A stretch of 64,000 nt of DNA from Streptomyces sp. NBC_00582 (GCF_036345155.1 NZ_CP107772.1:10602001-10666000), one strand, 5' to 3'. Positions 43,700 through 52,039 are shown, numbered from the stretch's first letter. The notes: generated by a model not told the origin, from the letters alone. A program made the numbers and translations.

Positions 43700-44347
43700 T
43701 CAGGTGTAACGGGCGGCCTGCGGTGAGGGGTGCGTTCTGGGCGGGTCGGTTCGGGGAGTGGCGTACCCGTGCTCGATGCCCAGCAGTGCGAGAGCGTTGT
43801 GGATGCCCTGTTCGAGGACTTGATCGGCCAGCTGCGGGTCGGCGAGGGCCCGCGCGAGCTGGAGCGTGCCGGCCATCATGGCGTACGCGCTGAGTGCCAT
43901 GGTGCGGACCGAGAGCGGGTCGTTCGGCGCCAGGCGGGCGGCGATGCCGTCGGCGACCACCAGTACGCCCTCGGTGTACGCCTGCCTGGTCGGGTGTGTG
44001 CAGCGTCCTATCTCGTCGAGCAGGGCGGCGGAGGGGCAGCCGATGTCGCGGCTGTCACGGTGCCAGGGGGACAGGTACCAGCGCACGATCTGTTCGAGGC
44101 CGGCGCGGCCCGGTTCCGCGTGCGCGACGATGCTCGCGTTCTGGGCCTCGAGCTGGTCGGCGATCGTGGTGGCCACCAGGTCGTCCTTGGATGTGAAGTG
44201 GGTGTAGAAGGCGCCGTTGGTCAGCCCGGCGTCCTTCATGAGCGCCGCGATGCCCGAGCCGTCGATGCCGTCCTCCTTGAAGCGGCGGCCCGCAGTCTTG
44301 ATGATCCTCTGCCTGGTGGCCTGCTTGTGCTCTTGCCTGTATCGCAC
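43700..44347 (-). CDS. TetR-family regulator (paralogue A)
   Basis: Repressor-type protein of 215 residues. HTH: RQRIIKTAGRRFKEDGIDGS, then LMKDAGLTNGAFYTHFTSKD. The recognition helix is the same as in the TetR protein at 48495-49088, differing mainly at one residue (T versus A after FY). The C-terminal domain has GCPSAALLDEIGRC. GTG 44347 after GGAG is the start. It is divergent from the hydrolase at 44856, with two ATTACG-like sites between them. It probably represses that hydrolase and perhaps the wider gene set. Confidence 0.9.
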   Translation of the reverse strand: MRYRQEHKQATRQRIIKTAGRRFKEDGIDGSGIAALMKDAGLTNGAFYTHFTSKDDLVATTIADQLEAQNASIVAHAEPGRAGLEQIVRWYLSPWHRDSRDIGCPSAALLDEIGRCTHPTRQAYTEGVLVVADGIAARLAPNDPLSVRTMALSAYAMMAGTLQLARALADPQLADQVLEQGIHNALALLGIEHGYATPRTDPPRTHPSPQAARYT

Positions 44348-44409
44348 CGCACACTCCTCTGCGTGCCGGGTGGGCTACTCGCCCTCCAGCGGCTCCTCCA
44401 ATGTATTGT

Positions 44410-44423
44410 ATTGTGAACGTAAT
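44410..44423. promoter_or_regulatory. ATTACG-type site 1 (TetR A side)
   Basis: ATTGTGAACGTAAT matches 11 of 14 bases of the palindrome ATTACGATCGTAAT. It lies 63 bp upstream of TetR paralogue A and stands out in a GC-rich surrounding. Confidence 0.6.
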
Positions 44424-44592
44424 TCAATAGCACCGAATTCCGGCGCCCTCGCGGCCGGGGCGAGGTTGCAGCCCCTCGGTCTCCGCTGCGCTGGACCGCC
44501 TGCGCCGCCAACCCGCATGCGGCTGCGAGGCCGGCCGCGGGCTTCGCCCGCCACGGGAGCCCTCTTGCGCGCCCGGGGCGCGCCTGCTTAGT

Positions 44593-44606
44593 ATTATGAA
44601 TATAAT
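44593..44606. promoter_or_regulatory. ATTACG-type site 2 (hydrolase side)
   Basis: ATTATGAATATAAT matches 10 of 14 bases of the consensus and is itself a near palindrome. It is about 250 bp upstream of the hydrolase at 44856. The rest of 44424-44855 shows no gene. Confidence 0.55.
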
Positions 44607-44855
44607 TTAATTGCTCACGGCTCGGCACGGTGGATTCCGAGGTGATCGGAGCGAGCCGGAAGCCGCCTGGGTCGCCCCCGGGGGGCGAGAAGGTGATCGA
44701 GCGATCCGAGCGGATCGTCGGCCTGATCCACAACCCTGGCTCGCCGCGTAGGGCGCCGGTCAAGGGCAGCGGCCCCACAGGCCCAGCAAGCCTTGCGTGC
44801 TGCGTGAGCAGACCCACGAGAACTGACGGGCACCCGACAGCAAGAGAAGGACGTC

Positions 44856-45707
44856 ATGAGTACGTATCTGGCAGACAAGGCCGAGAACCTCACCGTGGAG
44901 GGGCCCTCCGCGACCTTCACCTACCGGCGCATGGGCCCGCAGGGCGGTGTCCCGCTGGTCCTGCTGCAGCGTTTCCGCGCGACCATCGACTGGTGGGACC
45001 CGGAGTTCCTGGACTACCTGGCCGCCGACCACGACGTGATCGTCTTCGACAACGTCGGCGTCGGCCACACCACCGGCGAGCCGCGCGACTCCATCGACGG
45101 ATTCGCCGAGGGCGCCGCCGAGTTCATCGAGTCCCTCGGCCTCACGCAGGCCGACGTCCTCGGCTGGTCACTGGGCGGCTTCGTGGCCCAGCGCCTGGCC
45201 GCGCGTCGCCCGGAGCTGGTGCGCAAGATCATCGTGGCGGGCAGCGGCCCGAACGGCTGGGTGCCCGGTGCGCCGGAGGCGAGCGAGAAGGTCCTGGGCA
45301 TCATGGCCAAGCCCGACGCCGACCAGGACGACATGCTGTACCTGTTCTACCCGGAGACGGAAGCGGCCCGCGCCTCAGGACAGGAGCACTTCGCCCACGT
45401 CGCGCCCCGGCTCGCCGCCGGTGGCCCCGCGGTCACCGAGGCGACGGCGCAGGGCATGCTCGCCGCGATCGGCCAGCTCCTGGCCGCCCCCTTCGACGAG
45501 GTGCGGGCCGAACTGGAGTCCATCAAGCACCCCGTCCTGTACGCCAACGGCCTGCACGACGTGATGGTCCCCGCCCACGCGTCCTACGTCGCCGTCCAGC
45601 ACCTGGCCGACGCCACCCTCCTCCTCTACGGCGACGCCGGCCACGCCTTCCTCTTCCAGCACGCCAAGGCCTTCACCAAGCAGGTGGCCGACTTCCTCGC
45701 CGCCTGA
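44856..45707 (+). CDS. Alpha/beta-fold hydrolase (hydrolase 1 of the ATTACG set)
   Basis: Cytosolic hydrolase of 283 residues. The nucleophile elbow is GWSLGG with S105; the catalytic histidine is in YGDAGHAFLF and an acid is in ANGLHDVMVP. The oxyanion region is LLQRFRATIDWWDPEF rather than the usual HGxP, and the same type of segment (HFRGGMDNWDP, HLAAVLDNWDP) occurs in the other two hydrolases of this region, so they form one subgroup. ATG 44856 follows GAAGGA. Probable ester or C-C bond hydrolase; substrate unknown. Confidence 0.9.
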   Translation: MSTYLADKAENLTVEGPSATFTYRRMGPQGGVPLVLLQRFRATIDWWDPEFLDYLAADHDVIVFDNVGVGHTTGEPRDSIDGFAEGAAEFIESLGLTQADVLGWSLGGFVAQRLAARRPELVRKIIVAGSGPNGWVPGAPEASEKVLGIMAKPDADQDDMLYLFYPETEAARASGQEHFAHVAPRLAAGGPAVTEATAQGMLAAIGQLLAAPFDEVRAELESIKHPVLYANGLHDVMVPAHASYVAVQHLADATLLLYGDAGHAFLFQHAKAFTKQVADFLAA

Positions 45708-45758
45708 GCACGCCGACCGTGCCGCCGGTCCCGCACCCCGGCGGCGGCTGGCTGACAG

Positions 45759-45802
45759 TCGTGCAAGCGCCGCCTCACAGCCGTGAGGCGGCGCTTGCAC
45801 GA
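45759..45802 (+). terminator. Long perfect hairpin after hydrolase 1
   Basis: GTGCAAGCGCCGCCTCAC (45761-45778) pairs with 45783-45800 without mismatch around a 4-nt loop, and two further flanking pairs give a 20-bp stem. It starts 52 bp after the stop of hydrolase 1. Confidence 0.75.
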
Positions 45803-45910
45803 TGGTTGACCGACGCCGCCATCGAGGCTGGGCAGTCGGTGCGTACCGGCGACGTGACAATTCTGGATTGCCGGTGCCGAGTTGTGCACCGTCGTGGAGC
45901 TGAGGCCCCC

Positions 45911-46326
45911 GCCGAAGGCGGACGTGACGCCCCGGACCTGGCCGCAGCAGACCGGCAGCTGTCCGGCAGGGCGGGGAACGTTGAGGGGCGGCCGCCCGCT
46001 CGGCTCGATGCGCTCGAGCGCGAGCCCGGCGATCGCCCGACCGCCCTGCATCCCCGGGTTGAAGGCCTGGTCGATGGCGTCCGCGCGGAGTTCCGAGGCG
46101 GGCAGCGTCGAAAGCTTGCCCTGGATGGACGAGACGAGGGGCCGGCCAAGCCTCTGAGGTCGCCGAGGAGCGCGATCTGACTCCCGATGAGATCCGGCGT
46201 CGCCGTGGAGCGGCCTTTCCCGGTCGGACCGACGGTGTCGCCGACGTCGTCGGCCCGGGACGCGACCGCCATCGCCTCAGCCGGTTCGGCCTCGCCGACC
46301 TCGACGGGCAGGGCCGACCGGACCGG
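45911..46326 (-). pseudogene. Relic of a GH3 glycosidase (C-terminal domain)
   Basis: Minus-strand frames read GDTVGPTGKGRSTATPDLIG, then after a shift SSIQGKLSTLPASELRADAI, then QAFNPGMQGGRAIAGLALER and IEPSGRPPLNVPRPAGQLPV. These are the consecutive landmarks of a GH3 C-terminal domain (GDTxxxxGEGRSTATxDL, QAFNPGxxGGRAL, EPSGRLPxxxPRHVGQ). At least one frameshift and loss of the N-terminal barrel make it a relic. It directly follows the GH78 relic on the same strand, so both probably came from one old glycosidase operon. Confidence 0.7.
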
Positions 46327-46329
46327 GGA

Positions 46330-46870
46330 TCAGCCGGCCGATCTGCGCACAGCGACGGTGTTGCGCGGGAGCACGAGCGAACACCACGACAGTTCGAGGA
46401 CGGGGCGTACGTCGATGACGACGGCGCTCACCGCGTCACCGGCCGGGATGCCGTCGGGCCGGCCCGTGAGCTCAACGCGGCGGAACCCGTGGAAGGCCAT
46501 GGCCGGTTCGAAGCCGTCTTCGCAGCCGCTCAAGACGAAGTGGCCGGCCGCCGGAGCCGAACGCGGCGGCCGTACGCACAGCTCGCCGTCCTCGATGGCC
46601 TCGGCCTGCCGCGCCGTGATCACCGTCCCGGCCACTCCGTGCGCACAGAGCTCGCGCCGGCCCACGATGTTCTGTCCGAAGGCGAGCAGAAGGGCACCGT
46701 CAGCGTCGCGCCGGGTCCACCGCGGGTGCAAGTCGGCGACGCGCTGTACCGGCGGCGCGGGATCGGGGTTGAGGCGGGCGTTGTCGTAGTCGACGGTTCG
46801 GGCTCCGGCCCGGCCCTCGTCCTGGAATCCGGGGCGCAGCCAGGTGTCGTCCTCACGCCGGTATCGATGT
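46330..46870 (-). pseudogene. Relic of a GH78 alpha-L-rhamnosidase
   Basis: One minus-strand frame reads TVDYDNARLNPDPAPPVQRV, then GALLLAFGQNIVGRRELCAH, then EAIEDGELCVRPPRSA and FEPAMAFHGFRRVELTG. These match the N-terminal accessory domains of GH78 alpha-L-rhamnosidases (DLGQNxxGxxR, HAExLEDGEL, FxFHGFRYxEVTG). The catalytic (alpha/alpha)6 barrel is missing and the frame ends at 46330. There is no start codon with a ribosome site. The flanking 46871-47078 shows no gene. Confidence 0.65.
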
Positions 46871-47078
46871 CGTGACCGCTGTACTGATCGTCGGCTGTCA
46901 CCGGTCCGGGGCCGGACGTCCGCGACTCGCCGGTCACGACCGGAGTCTCGCAGCCGTCGGCGCAGGTGAGCCGCTTCTGCCCTGATGGTGCGCTGTGCTG
47001 TGCGCCGCGAAGCCCGGCGGAACCCGTGATTCCACAGCTGTGCATCTCGTTCGGCTCCACCACTTGCACCCTGATGAA

Positions 47079-47092
47079 ATTATGGTCATACT
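47079..47092. promoter_or_regulatory. ATTACG-type site 3
   Basis: ATTATGGTCATACT matches 10 of 14 bases of ATTACGATCGTAAT, about 180 bp upstream of hydrolase 2 at 47273. Confidence 0.5.
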
Positions 47093-47272
47093 TCAATGGT
47101 TGACGGGTTGTTCAGAAACCTGATCCAGGCGGTTCTTCATGAGCCCCCTCCGACCGTCGACTCCGGACTGCAGCCGCAGCCGGGAGACACGGGAGCACCG
47201 CTCCGCGCCGACCTGCGAGGAAGCAGAGGCTGGCGCACCGTGGCGGTAACCCACACATCGAAGGGCACGACC

Positions 47273-48139
47273 GTGAACGCACGCGAAACACATGGTGACG
47301 TGGTGACGTCGTACAAGAACGCGCAGACCCGCACCGTCACCGCCGACGGAGTGACCTTCGCCTACCGCGACCTCGGCCCCCGGACCGGCATGCCGGTCAT
47401 CTTCATCACCCACCTCGCCGCGGTCCTCGACAACTGGGACCCCAGGGTCGTCGACGGCATCGCCGCCAAGCGCCGGGTGATCACGTTCGACAACAGGGGC
47501 GTGGGCGCCTCCACCGGCGTGACGCCGAAGACCATCGAGGAGATGGCCAAGGACGCCGTCACCTTCATCCGGGCGCTGGGCTTCGAGCAGGTCGACGTCC
47601 TCAGCTTCTCGATGGGCGGCATGATCGCCCAGGTGATCGCCCAGACCGATCCGCAGCTCATCCGCAGGCTGATCCTCGCGGGCACCGGTCCGGCCGGAGG
47701 CGAGGGCATCAAGAACGTGACCCGGATCTCCCACTACGACACCCTCCGGGCACTGCTCACCCTTCAGGACGTGAAGCAGTTCCTCTTCTTCACCCGCACC
47801 CCGAACGGGATTCGGGCCGGCAAGGAGTTCCTGGCCCGTCTGAAGGAGCGCACCAAGGACCGGGACAAGGCGATCCGCCTCACCTCCTACTTCTCCCAGC
47901 TCAAGGCCATCCACCGCTGGGGGCTGGCGCGGCCGCAGGATCTCTCCCGCATCCAGCTGCCCGTACTCGTCGCCAACGGCGACGACGACAGGATGGTCCC
48001 GACGTCGAACTCGGAGGACATGGCCCGGCGACTGCCGAACGCCGAGCTGGTGATCTACCCCGACGGCGGCCACGGCGGCATCTTCCAGTACCACGAGCAG
48101 TTCGTGCCGACCGCTCTCGAGTTCTTCGGCCGGCCGTAG
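47273..48139 (+). CDS. Alpha/beta-fold hydrolase (hydrolase 2 of the ATTACG set)
   Basis: Cytosolic hydrolase of 288 residues. Nucleophile elbow SFSMGGMIAQV, acid in ANGDDDRMVP and histidine in YPDGGHGGIFQYHEQF. Shares HLAAVLDNWDPRVVDGIAAK and FDNRGVGASTGVTP with the other hydrolases here. GTG 47273 with AAGGG upstream is the best start; the frame is open further upstream into the operator region but that part is not conserved in style. A fragment of a close paralogue lies at 43362-43559. Confidence 0.9.
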   Translation: MNARETHGDVVTSYKNAQTRTVTADGVTFAYRDLGPRTGMPVIFITHLAAVLDNWDPRVVDGIAAKRRVITFDNRGVGASTGVTPKTIEEMAKDAVTFIRALGFEQVDVLSFSMGGMIAQVIAQTDPQLIRRLILAGTGPAGGEGIKNVTRISHYDTLRALLTLQDVKQFLFFTRTPNGIRAGKEFLARLKERTKDRDKAIRLTSYFSQLKAIHRWGLARPQDLSRIQLPVLVANGDDDRMVPTSNSEDMARRLPNAELVIYPDGGHGGIFQYHEQFVPTALEFFGRP

Positions 48140-48181
48140 GGCCGCGGTGCGGTCTGCGTACGGGGCCGAGGACGCTGACTC

Positions 48182-48214
48182 AGAGCCGTGACGCCCGCCG
48201 GGCGTCACGGCTCT
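48182..48214 (+). terminator. Hairpin after hydrolase 2
   Basis: AGAGCCGTGACGCCCG (48182-48197) and CGGGCGTCACGGCTCT (48199-48214) are perfect complements with one central base. It starts 43 bp beyond the stop codon. Confidence 0.75.
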
Positions 48215-48320
48215 CGTCACGTGTTCGACGTAACCGACCTGCTCGCCTCTCGGCCCTGCGGCGCCGAGGCGGTTGTCGTGCAGGATGGCGATGCCCAGAC
48301 CGGTCGACGTCCCGTTCGGG

Positions 48321-48347
48321 CCCCAGGCCCCAGGCCCCAGGCCCAGG
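48321..48347. repeat. CCCCAGG tandem repeat
   Basis: Three full copies of CCCCAGG and a fourth lacking one C follow one another. No gene is recognised in 48215-48494. Confidence 0.7.
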
Positions 48348-48494
48348 ACCCGCACTGCCGCTACGGCGTGTTTCGAACGGGCGCAGAGTCGGCCGCCGTC
48401 CGAGCGGAGGACCCCCGCGCCGGCCGCTCCCGAGATCGCGGTTGCCCCGGGGACCACCCGCTCACGCGGCACCGGCGTCCCGGCCCGTGCCAGG

Positions 48495-49088
48495 TCATCC
48501 AGCCGGTACTGACGTGCATCGCGCGATGGCGAGGGCGTTCTCGATTCCCTGCTCGAGGACCTCGTCGGAGCATTTCCGGTCGGAGAGCGCGCGGGACAGC
48601 TGCAGTGTTCCCACTGCCAGGGTGAAAAGCCCGATGGCCTGACCGCGGGCGGACTGCGGATCCTCGGGTGCCAGGCGGGCGGCGAACTCGTCCACGATGG
48701 CCTTGGCGCCGTGGGTGTAGGCGGCCTTGGCTCCGTCACCGCAGCGGCCGATCTCGTCCAGCAGGGCGGCGTTCGGGCAACCGTCGCCGGGGTTGTCCCG
48801 GTGCCCGGGCGACAGATACGCGCGGATGAGATCCTCAAGTCCCTCGCGGCCGGGCCGCAGCGTGCCGAACTGCTCCACCTGCGCGCGCAGCTGCTCGGCG
48901 ACGACGTGGGCGACGAGGTCGTCCTTGGACTCGAAGTGGGCGTAGAAGGCTCCGTTGGTGAGCCCGGCGTCCGACATCAGCGTGGAGATGCCGGAGCCGT
49001 CGATGCCGTCCTGCTTGAACCGGTGGCCGGCCCGCTCGATGATCCGTTGCCGCGTCACCTGCTTGTGCTCCTTGGTGTAACGCGCCAC
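48495..49088 (-). CDS. TetR-family regulator (paralogue B)
   Basis: Protein of 197 residues. HTH: RQRIIERAGHRFKQDGIDGS, then LMSDAGLTNGAFYAHFESKD. The C-terminal domain has GCPNAALLDEIGRC, again like paralogue A. GTG 49088 follows GGAGG. The promoter region holds a strong palindrome at 49153-49166 and the acyl-CoA ligase relic lies divergently. It likely binds the same ATTACG-type sites as paralogue A. Confidence 0.9.
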   Translation of the reverse strand: MARYTKEHKQVTRQRIIERAGHRFKQDGIDGSGISTLMSDAGLTNGAFYAHFESKDDLVAHVVAEQLRAQVEQFGTLRPGREGLEDLIRAYLSPGHRDNPGDGCPNAALLDEIGRCGDGAKAAYTHGAKAIVDEFAARLAPEDPQSARGQAIGLFTLAVGTLQLSRALSDRKCSDEVLEQGIENALAIARCTSVPAG

Positions 49089-49152
49089 AGGGTTCCTCCC
49101 CAGCTTTGCCGGACCATTGCCTTGTGTCTCATCCTAATCCATGGTCTGACGT

Positions 49153-49173
49153 CCGTAATATTACGGTCGGAAG
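49153..49173. promoter_or_regulatory. ATTACG-type site 4 (TetR B)
   Basis: CCGTAATATTACGG (49153-49166) is a perfect palindrome, and ATTACGGTCGGAAG (49160-49173) matches 11 of 14 consensus bases. It lies 65-85 bp upstream of TetR B and about 77 bp upstream of the ligase relic. Confidence 0.6.
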
Positions 49174-49249
49174 GTGACTGTTGGCCGATCTGTCGCCCAG
49201 CAGACGGCAGGCCCGGCTCGACCGCCCCACCCGCAGAACCAGGAGAGCA

Positions 49250-49735
49250 ATGATGCTCAGCCCGAGCCGCGACGTGTCACGACTGCTGACGGACACCGCG
49301 TCCCGACACCCCGAGCGCACCGCGATCGTCTTCGGTGAAGACCACATCAGGTACGCCGCCCTCGACGCCGCCGCCAAGCGTGTCGCGAACCTGCTCGTCT
49401 CGCGCGGGATCCAGCCGGGCGACAAGGATCGTCCTGTCCTGCCCCAACCTCCCGCACTTCTCCACCGTCTACTTCCTACTTCGGCATCCTCAAAGCCGGC
49501 GCCGCGGTCGTGCCGCTGAACGTGCTGCTGAGGGTTCGGAAGGTCACCTGTCACCTCGCCGACTCCGACGCGAAGGCGTACTTCGCGTTCGAGGGCACGC
49601 CGGAACTGCCGATCGGGCAGGCCGCGTGGGAGGGGTTCCGGGCGACCGAGGGCTGCACCGAGCTTCCTTATCGAGAGCGGTGCCGCCGCGCCGGCCGGGG
49701 GAGGGACGCCGGAGTCGTATCAGACGGTCGTAGCC
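49250..49735 (+). pseudogene. Relic of an acyl-CoA ligase (AMP-binding)
   Basis: An AGGAGAG ribosome site and ATG 49250 open a frame reading SRLLTDTASRHPERTAIVFG, then AALDAAAKRVANLLVSRGIQ. The frame then shifts to VLSCPNLPHFSTVYF, and again to GILKAGAAVVPLNVLLRVRK, then HLADSDAKAYFAFEG. This is the N-terminus of a FadD-type ligase. The ATP-binding signature and adenylation core are absent, so the gene is inactive. The site at 49153-49173 shows that it belonged to the ATTACG set. Confidence 0.85.
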
Positions 49736-49805
49736 GAGCAGCCCGTGACGTTCCGTACGCCGAAGCGCCCGAGGAAGACGGCTTCCTCGGGCACTGGCGC
49801 TCTGG

Positions 49806-50873
49806 TCAGGCGGTGTGGGTCGGGTAGTCGGTGTAGCCGGCCGCGCCGCCGCCGTAGAAGGTGGCGGGGTCGGGGGTGTTGAGGGGGGCGCCGGCTCGTA
49901 CGCGCTCGACCAGGTCGGGGTTGGCGAGCGCCATCGAGCCCACGGTGATGACGTCGGCGATGCCGTTGTCGATGTCCTTGGCGCGGGTGGCGATGTCGGT
50001 GCCGGCGCGGTTGAGGATCAGCGTGTTCGGCCACAGCTCGCGCAGCGTGCCCAGGAGTTCCTCGTCGCCGCCGTGGGCGAGGTGCAGGTAGGCGAGGCCG
50101 AGGGGGGCGAGGGCGCGTACGAGGTGCGGGTAGAGCTCGTGGGGGTCGTCTTCCGTGAGGTCGCCGAGCTGGAAGGGGTTGCCGGGGGAGAGGCGGATGC
50201 CGGTGCGGTCGGCTCCGATCTCGTCGGCGACGGCGGTGGCGACCTCCACCGCGAAGCGGATGCGGTTGTCGAGGGAGCCGCCGTACTGGTCGGTGCGCTG
50301 GTTGGTGTTGGTGGCCAGGAACTGGTGCACCAGGTAGCCGTTGGCGCCGTGGATCTCGACGCCGTCGGCGCCGGCCGCGATGGCGGCCGCGGCGGCCCGC
50401 CGGAAGTCGTCGACCGTCACGGCGATCTCCTCGGTGGACAGTGCGCGGGGCTCCGGCATGTCCTGCATCCCGGAGCCGGTGAACGTCTGGCCCGCAGGCT
50501 TGATCGCGGAGGGGGCCACCGGCTGCCGGTGGTGGGGGGTGTTGTCCGGGTGGGAGATCCGCCCGACGTGCATCAGCTGGATGACGATGCGTCCGCCCGC
50601 CCCGTGCACGGCTTCGGTGACCTTGCGCCAGCCCGCGATGTGCTCGTCGGTGTAGATGCCCGGGGTGACCGGGTAGCCCTGGCCGTCGGCGGAGGGCTGG
50701 GTGCCCTCGGTGATGATGAGGGCGTGCGAGGCGCGCTGGGCGTAGTACTCGGCGTTGAGCTCGGTGGGCACGCCGTCGGGGGTGGCCCTGCTGCGGGTCA
50801 GGGGGGCCATCGCCAGACGGTGCGGCAGGGAGATCTTTCCGGCGACGGTCGGGGTCCACAGGCTGTCGAGCAT
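49806..50873 (-). CDS. Old Yellow Enzyme-family alkene reductase
   Basis: FMN-dependent, NAD(P)H-driven reduction of activated C=C bonds, cytosolic. The 355-residue protein has LAMAPLTRSRATPDGVPTEL, IVIQLMHVGRISHPDN, the substrate-binding HGANGYLVHQFL and QYGGSLDNRIRFAVEV. The N ligand pair of OYE (HxxN) appears as HGAN. ATG 50873 follows GAGGA. A near-consensus ATTACG-type site lies 100 bp upstream. Together with the hydratase-like protein and SDR it suggests reduction and oxidation of an unsaturated carbonyl compound. Confidence 0.95.
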   Translation of the reverse strand: MLDSLWTPTVAGKISLPHRLAMAPLTRSRATPDGVPTELNAEYYAQRASHALIITEGTQPSADGQGYPVTPGIYTDEHIAGWRKVTEAVHGAGGRIVIQLMHVGRISHPDNTPHHRQPVAPSAIKPAGQTFTGSGMQDMPEPRALSTEEIAVTVDDFRRAAAAAIAAGADGVEIHGANGYLVHQFLATNTNQRTDQYGGSLDNRIRFAVEVATAVADEIGADRTGIRLSPGNPFQLGDLTEDDPHELYPHLVRALAPLGLAYLHLAHGGDEELLGTLRELWPNTLILNRAGTDIATRAKDIDNGIADVITVGSMALANPDLVERVRAGAPLNTPDPATFYGGGAAGYTDYPTHTA

Positions 50874-50970
50874 GCGTGATTCCTCAGGTTGTTGGTGGCG
50901 GACATCCGGCAGACCTGCGTTCCGGGCGGTGAATCCGGTGAGGCATCCGCCATGAGCATGGGTAAATTAC

Positions 50971-50984
50971 ATTACGAACATAAT
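50971..50984. promoter_or_regulatory. ATTACG-type site 5 (OYE)
   Basis: ATTACGAACATAAT matches 12 of 14 bases of the palindrome ATTACGATCGTAAT, 97 bp upstream of the alkene reductase start. Confidence 0.7.
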
Positions 50985-51068
50985 GCTTTGCTGGGTGGCG
51001 GACGGGCGCGGGAACGGCCGGGACTGCCGTCGACCGGGGGCGTGCCGCTCGCCTTGCGCGCGCGGCTA

Positions 51069-51908
51069 TTACTCGCCGAGGAACTGAAGGGCGTGCTTCA
51101 GGAACCGGTCGGGGTACTGGAAGTGCGCTCCGTGCCCGGCGTCGGGGTAGATCAGCAGCTGGGCGTTGGGGATGTTCTGGGCGAGGTGCCAGGAGTTGAT
51201 CGAGGCGATCATCACGTCGTTCTCGCCGTTGAGGACCAGCGTCGGCTGGGTGATCGCGTTCAGGTAGGCGTAAGGGTTTTCGCCCGGCAGCGGTTCCGCG
51301 TAGGCCATGGACGCTTCGAACTGCGCCTGCCCGACCGCGGGCGAGCTCGGCGGGTCCTGGTCGGCCCGCTGGTGACGGCGCTCCCAGAAGGCCCGGCCCG
51401 CTTCGATGGCGGCCTCCGAGCGGCCGAAGAACAGGAAGAGGAAGTCCTCCAGGCCGGGGACCGGGTTCAGCGCCACCTCGGGCACCTTGGGGTCCATCGT
51501 CGGGTCCCCGCCGCGCAGGCCGGTGCCGAGCAGGAGGAGCTTGCGCACCAGCTGCGGGTGGCGCAGCGTGACCTCCTGCGCCTGGTAGCCGCCGAGGGAG
51601 AAGCCGAGCAGGTCGACCTGCTCCAGCCCCAGCGCCCGGATGACCGCGGCGATGTCGTCGGCCATGTCCTCGACCCGGTTGCGCGGCGTGCCGGACGACG
51701 AGGCGATACCGCGCCCGTTGAACAGGATGACCTCGCGGCCTTCGGCCAGGCCGTCGGTGAGCAGGGGGTCCCAGTTGTCCATTCCCCCGCGGAAGTGCTG
51801 GACGAGGAAGACCGGGACGCCGGAGGGCTTGCCCCAGCGCCGGTAGGCGAACCGGTCGCCGTCGACCTCGATGTACTGGGTCGGTGCGGTCGCGTGCGTG
51901 TCACTCAT
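51069..51908 (-). CDS. Alpha/beta-fold hydrolase (hydrolase 3 of the ATTACG set)
   Basis: Cytosolic hydrolase of 279 residues. Nucleophile elbow GFSLGGYQAQ, acid in LNGENDVMIA and histidine in YPDAGHGAHFQYPDRF. The oxyanion region FLVQHFRGGMDNWDPLLTDG and FNGRGIASSSGTPRN match hydrolases 1 and 2. ATG 51908 has only a weak ribosome site. A 12/14 operator-like site lies 35 bp upstream and the gene is divergent from a third, unrelated TetR regulator. Confidence 0.92.
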   Translation of the reverse strand: MSDTHATAPTQYIEVDGDRFAYRRWGKPSGVPVFLVQHFRGGMDNWDPLLTDGLAEGREVILFNGRGIASSSGTPRNRVEDMADDIAAVIRALGLEQVDLLGFSLGGYQAQEVTLRHPQLVRKLLLLGTGLRGGDPTMDPKVPEVALNPVPGLEDFLFLFFGRSEAAIEAGRAFWERRHQRADQDPPSSPAVGQAQFEASMAYAEPLPGENPYAYLNAITQPTLVLNGENDVMIASINSWHLAQNIPNAQLLIYPDAGHGAHFQYPDRFLKHALQFLGE

Positions 51909-51942
51909 GGTCTGCGGCTTTCTGAAGGGGATGACCAATACG

Positions 51943-51956
51943 ATGACGGTCGTAAT
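51943..51956. promoter_or_regulatory. ATTACG-type site 6 (hydrolase 3)
   Basis: ATGACGGTCGTAAT matches 12 of 14 bases of the consensus, 35 bp upstream of hydrolase 3, where a repressor would overlap the promoter. Confidence 0.7.
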
Positions 51957-51963
51957 ATAAAAA

Positions 51964-52005
51964 GTCAAGCTCTTAGATGTCGATCGGCATCTATGTATGC
52001 TTGAC
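51964..52005. promoter_or_regulatory. Nested inverted repeats upstream of the third TetR gene
   Basis: GTCAAGC (51964-51970) and GCTTGAC (51999-52005) enclose TAGATGTCGATCGGCATCTA (51974-51993), a near-perfect 20-bp palindrome. This is unlike the ATTACG sites and is a likely operator for the TetR protein at 52040. Confidence 0.55.
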
Positions 52006-52039
52006 CGTCGAGCGTCGACCGTGGAAGAGGCGGGCGCAC

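Noticed and set aside
45626..46272. Two overlapping minus-strand frames as separate intact genes
   Set aside because: Each contains part of the same GH3 C-terminal domain in shifted frames, so they are one relic rather than two genes.
48215..48290. FDVTDLL-like peptide on the plus strand, reminiscent of GH78 N-terminal domains
   Set aside because: Only seven residues fit and nothing around them continues the family; too short to call a relic.
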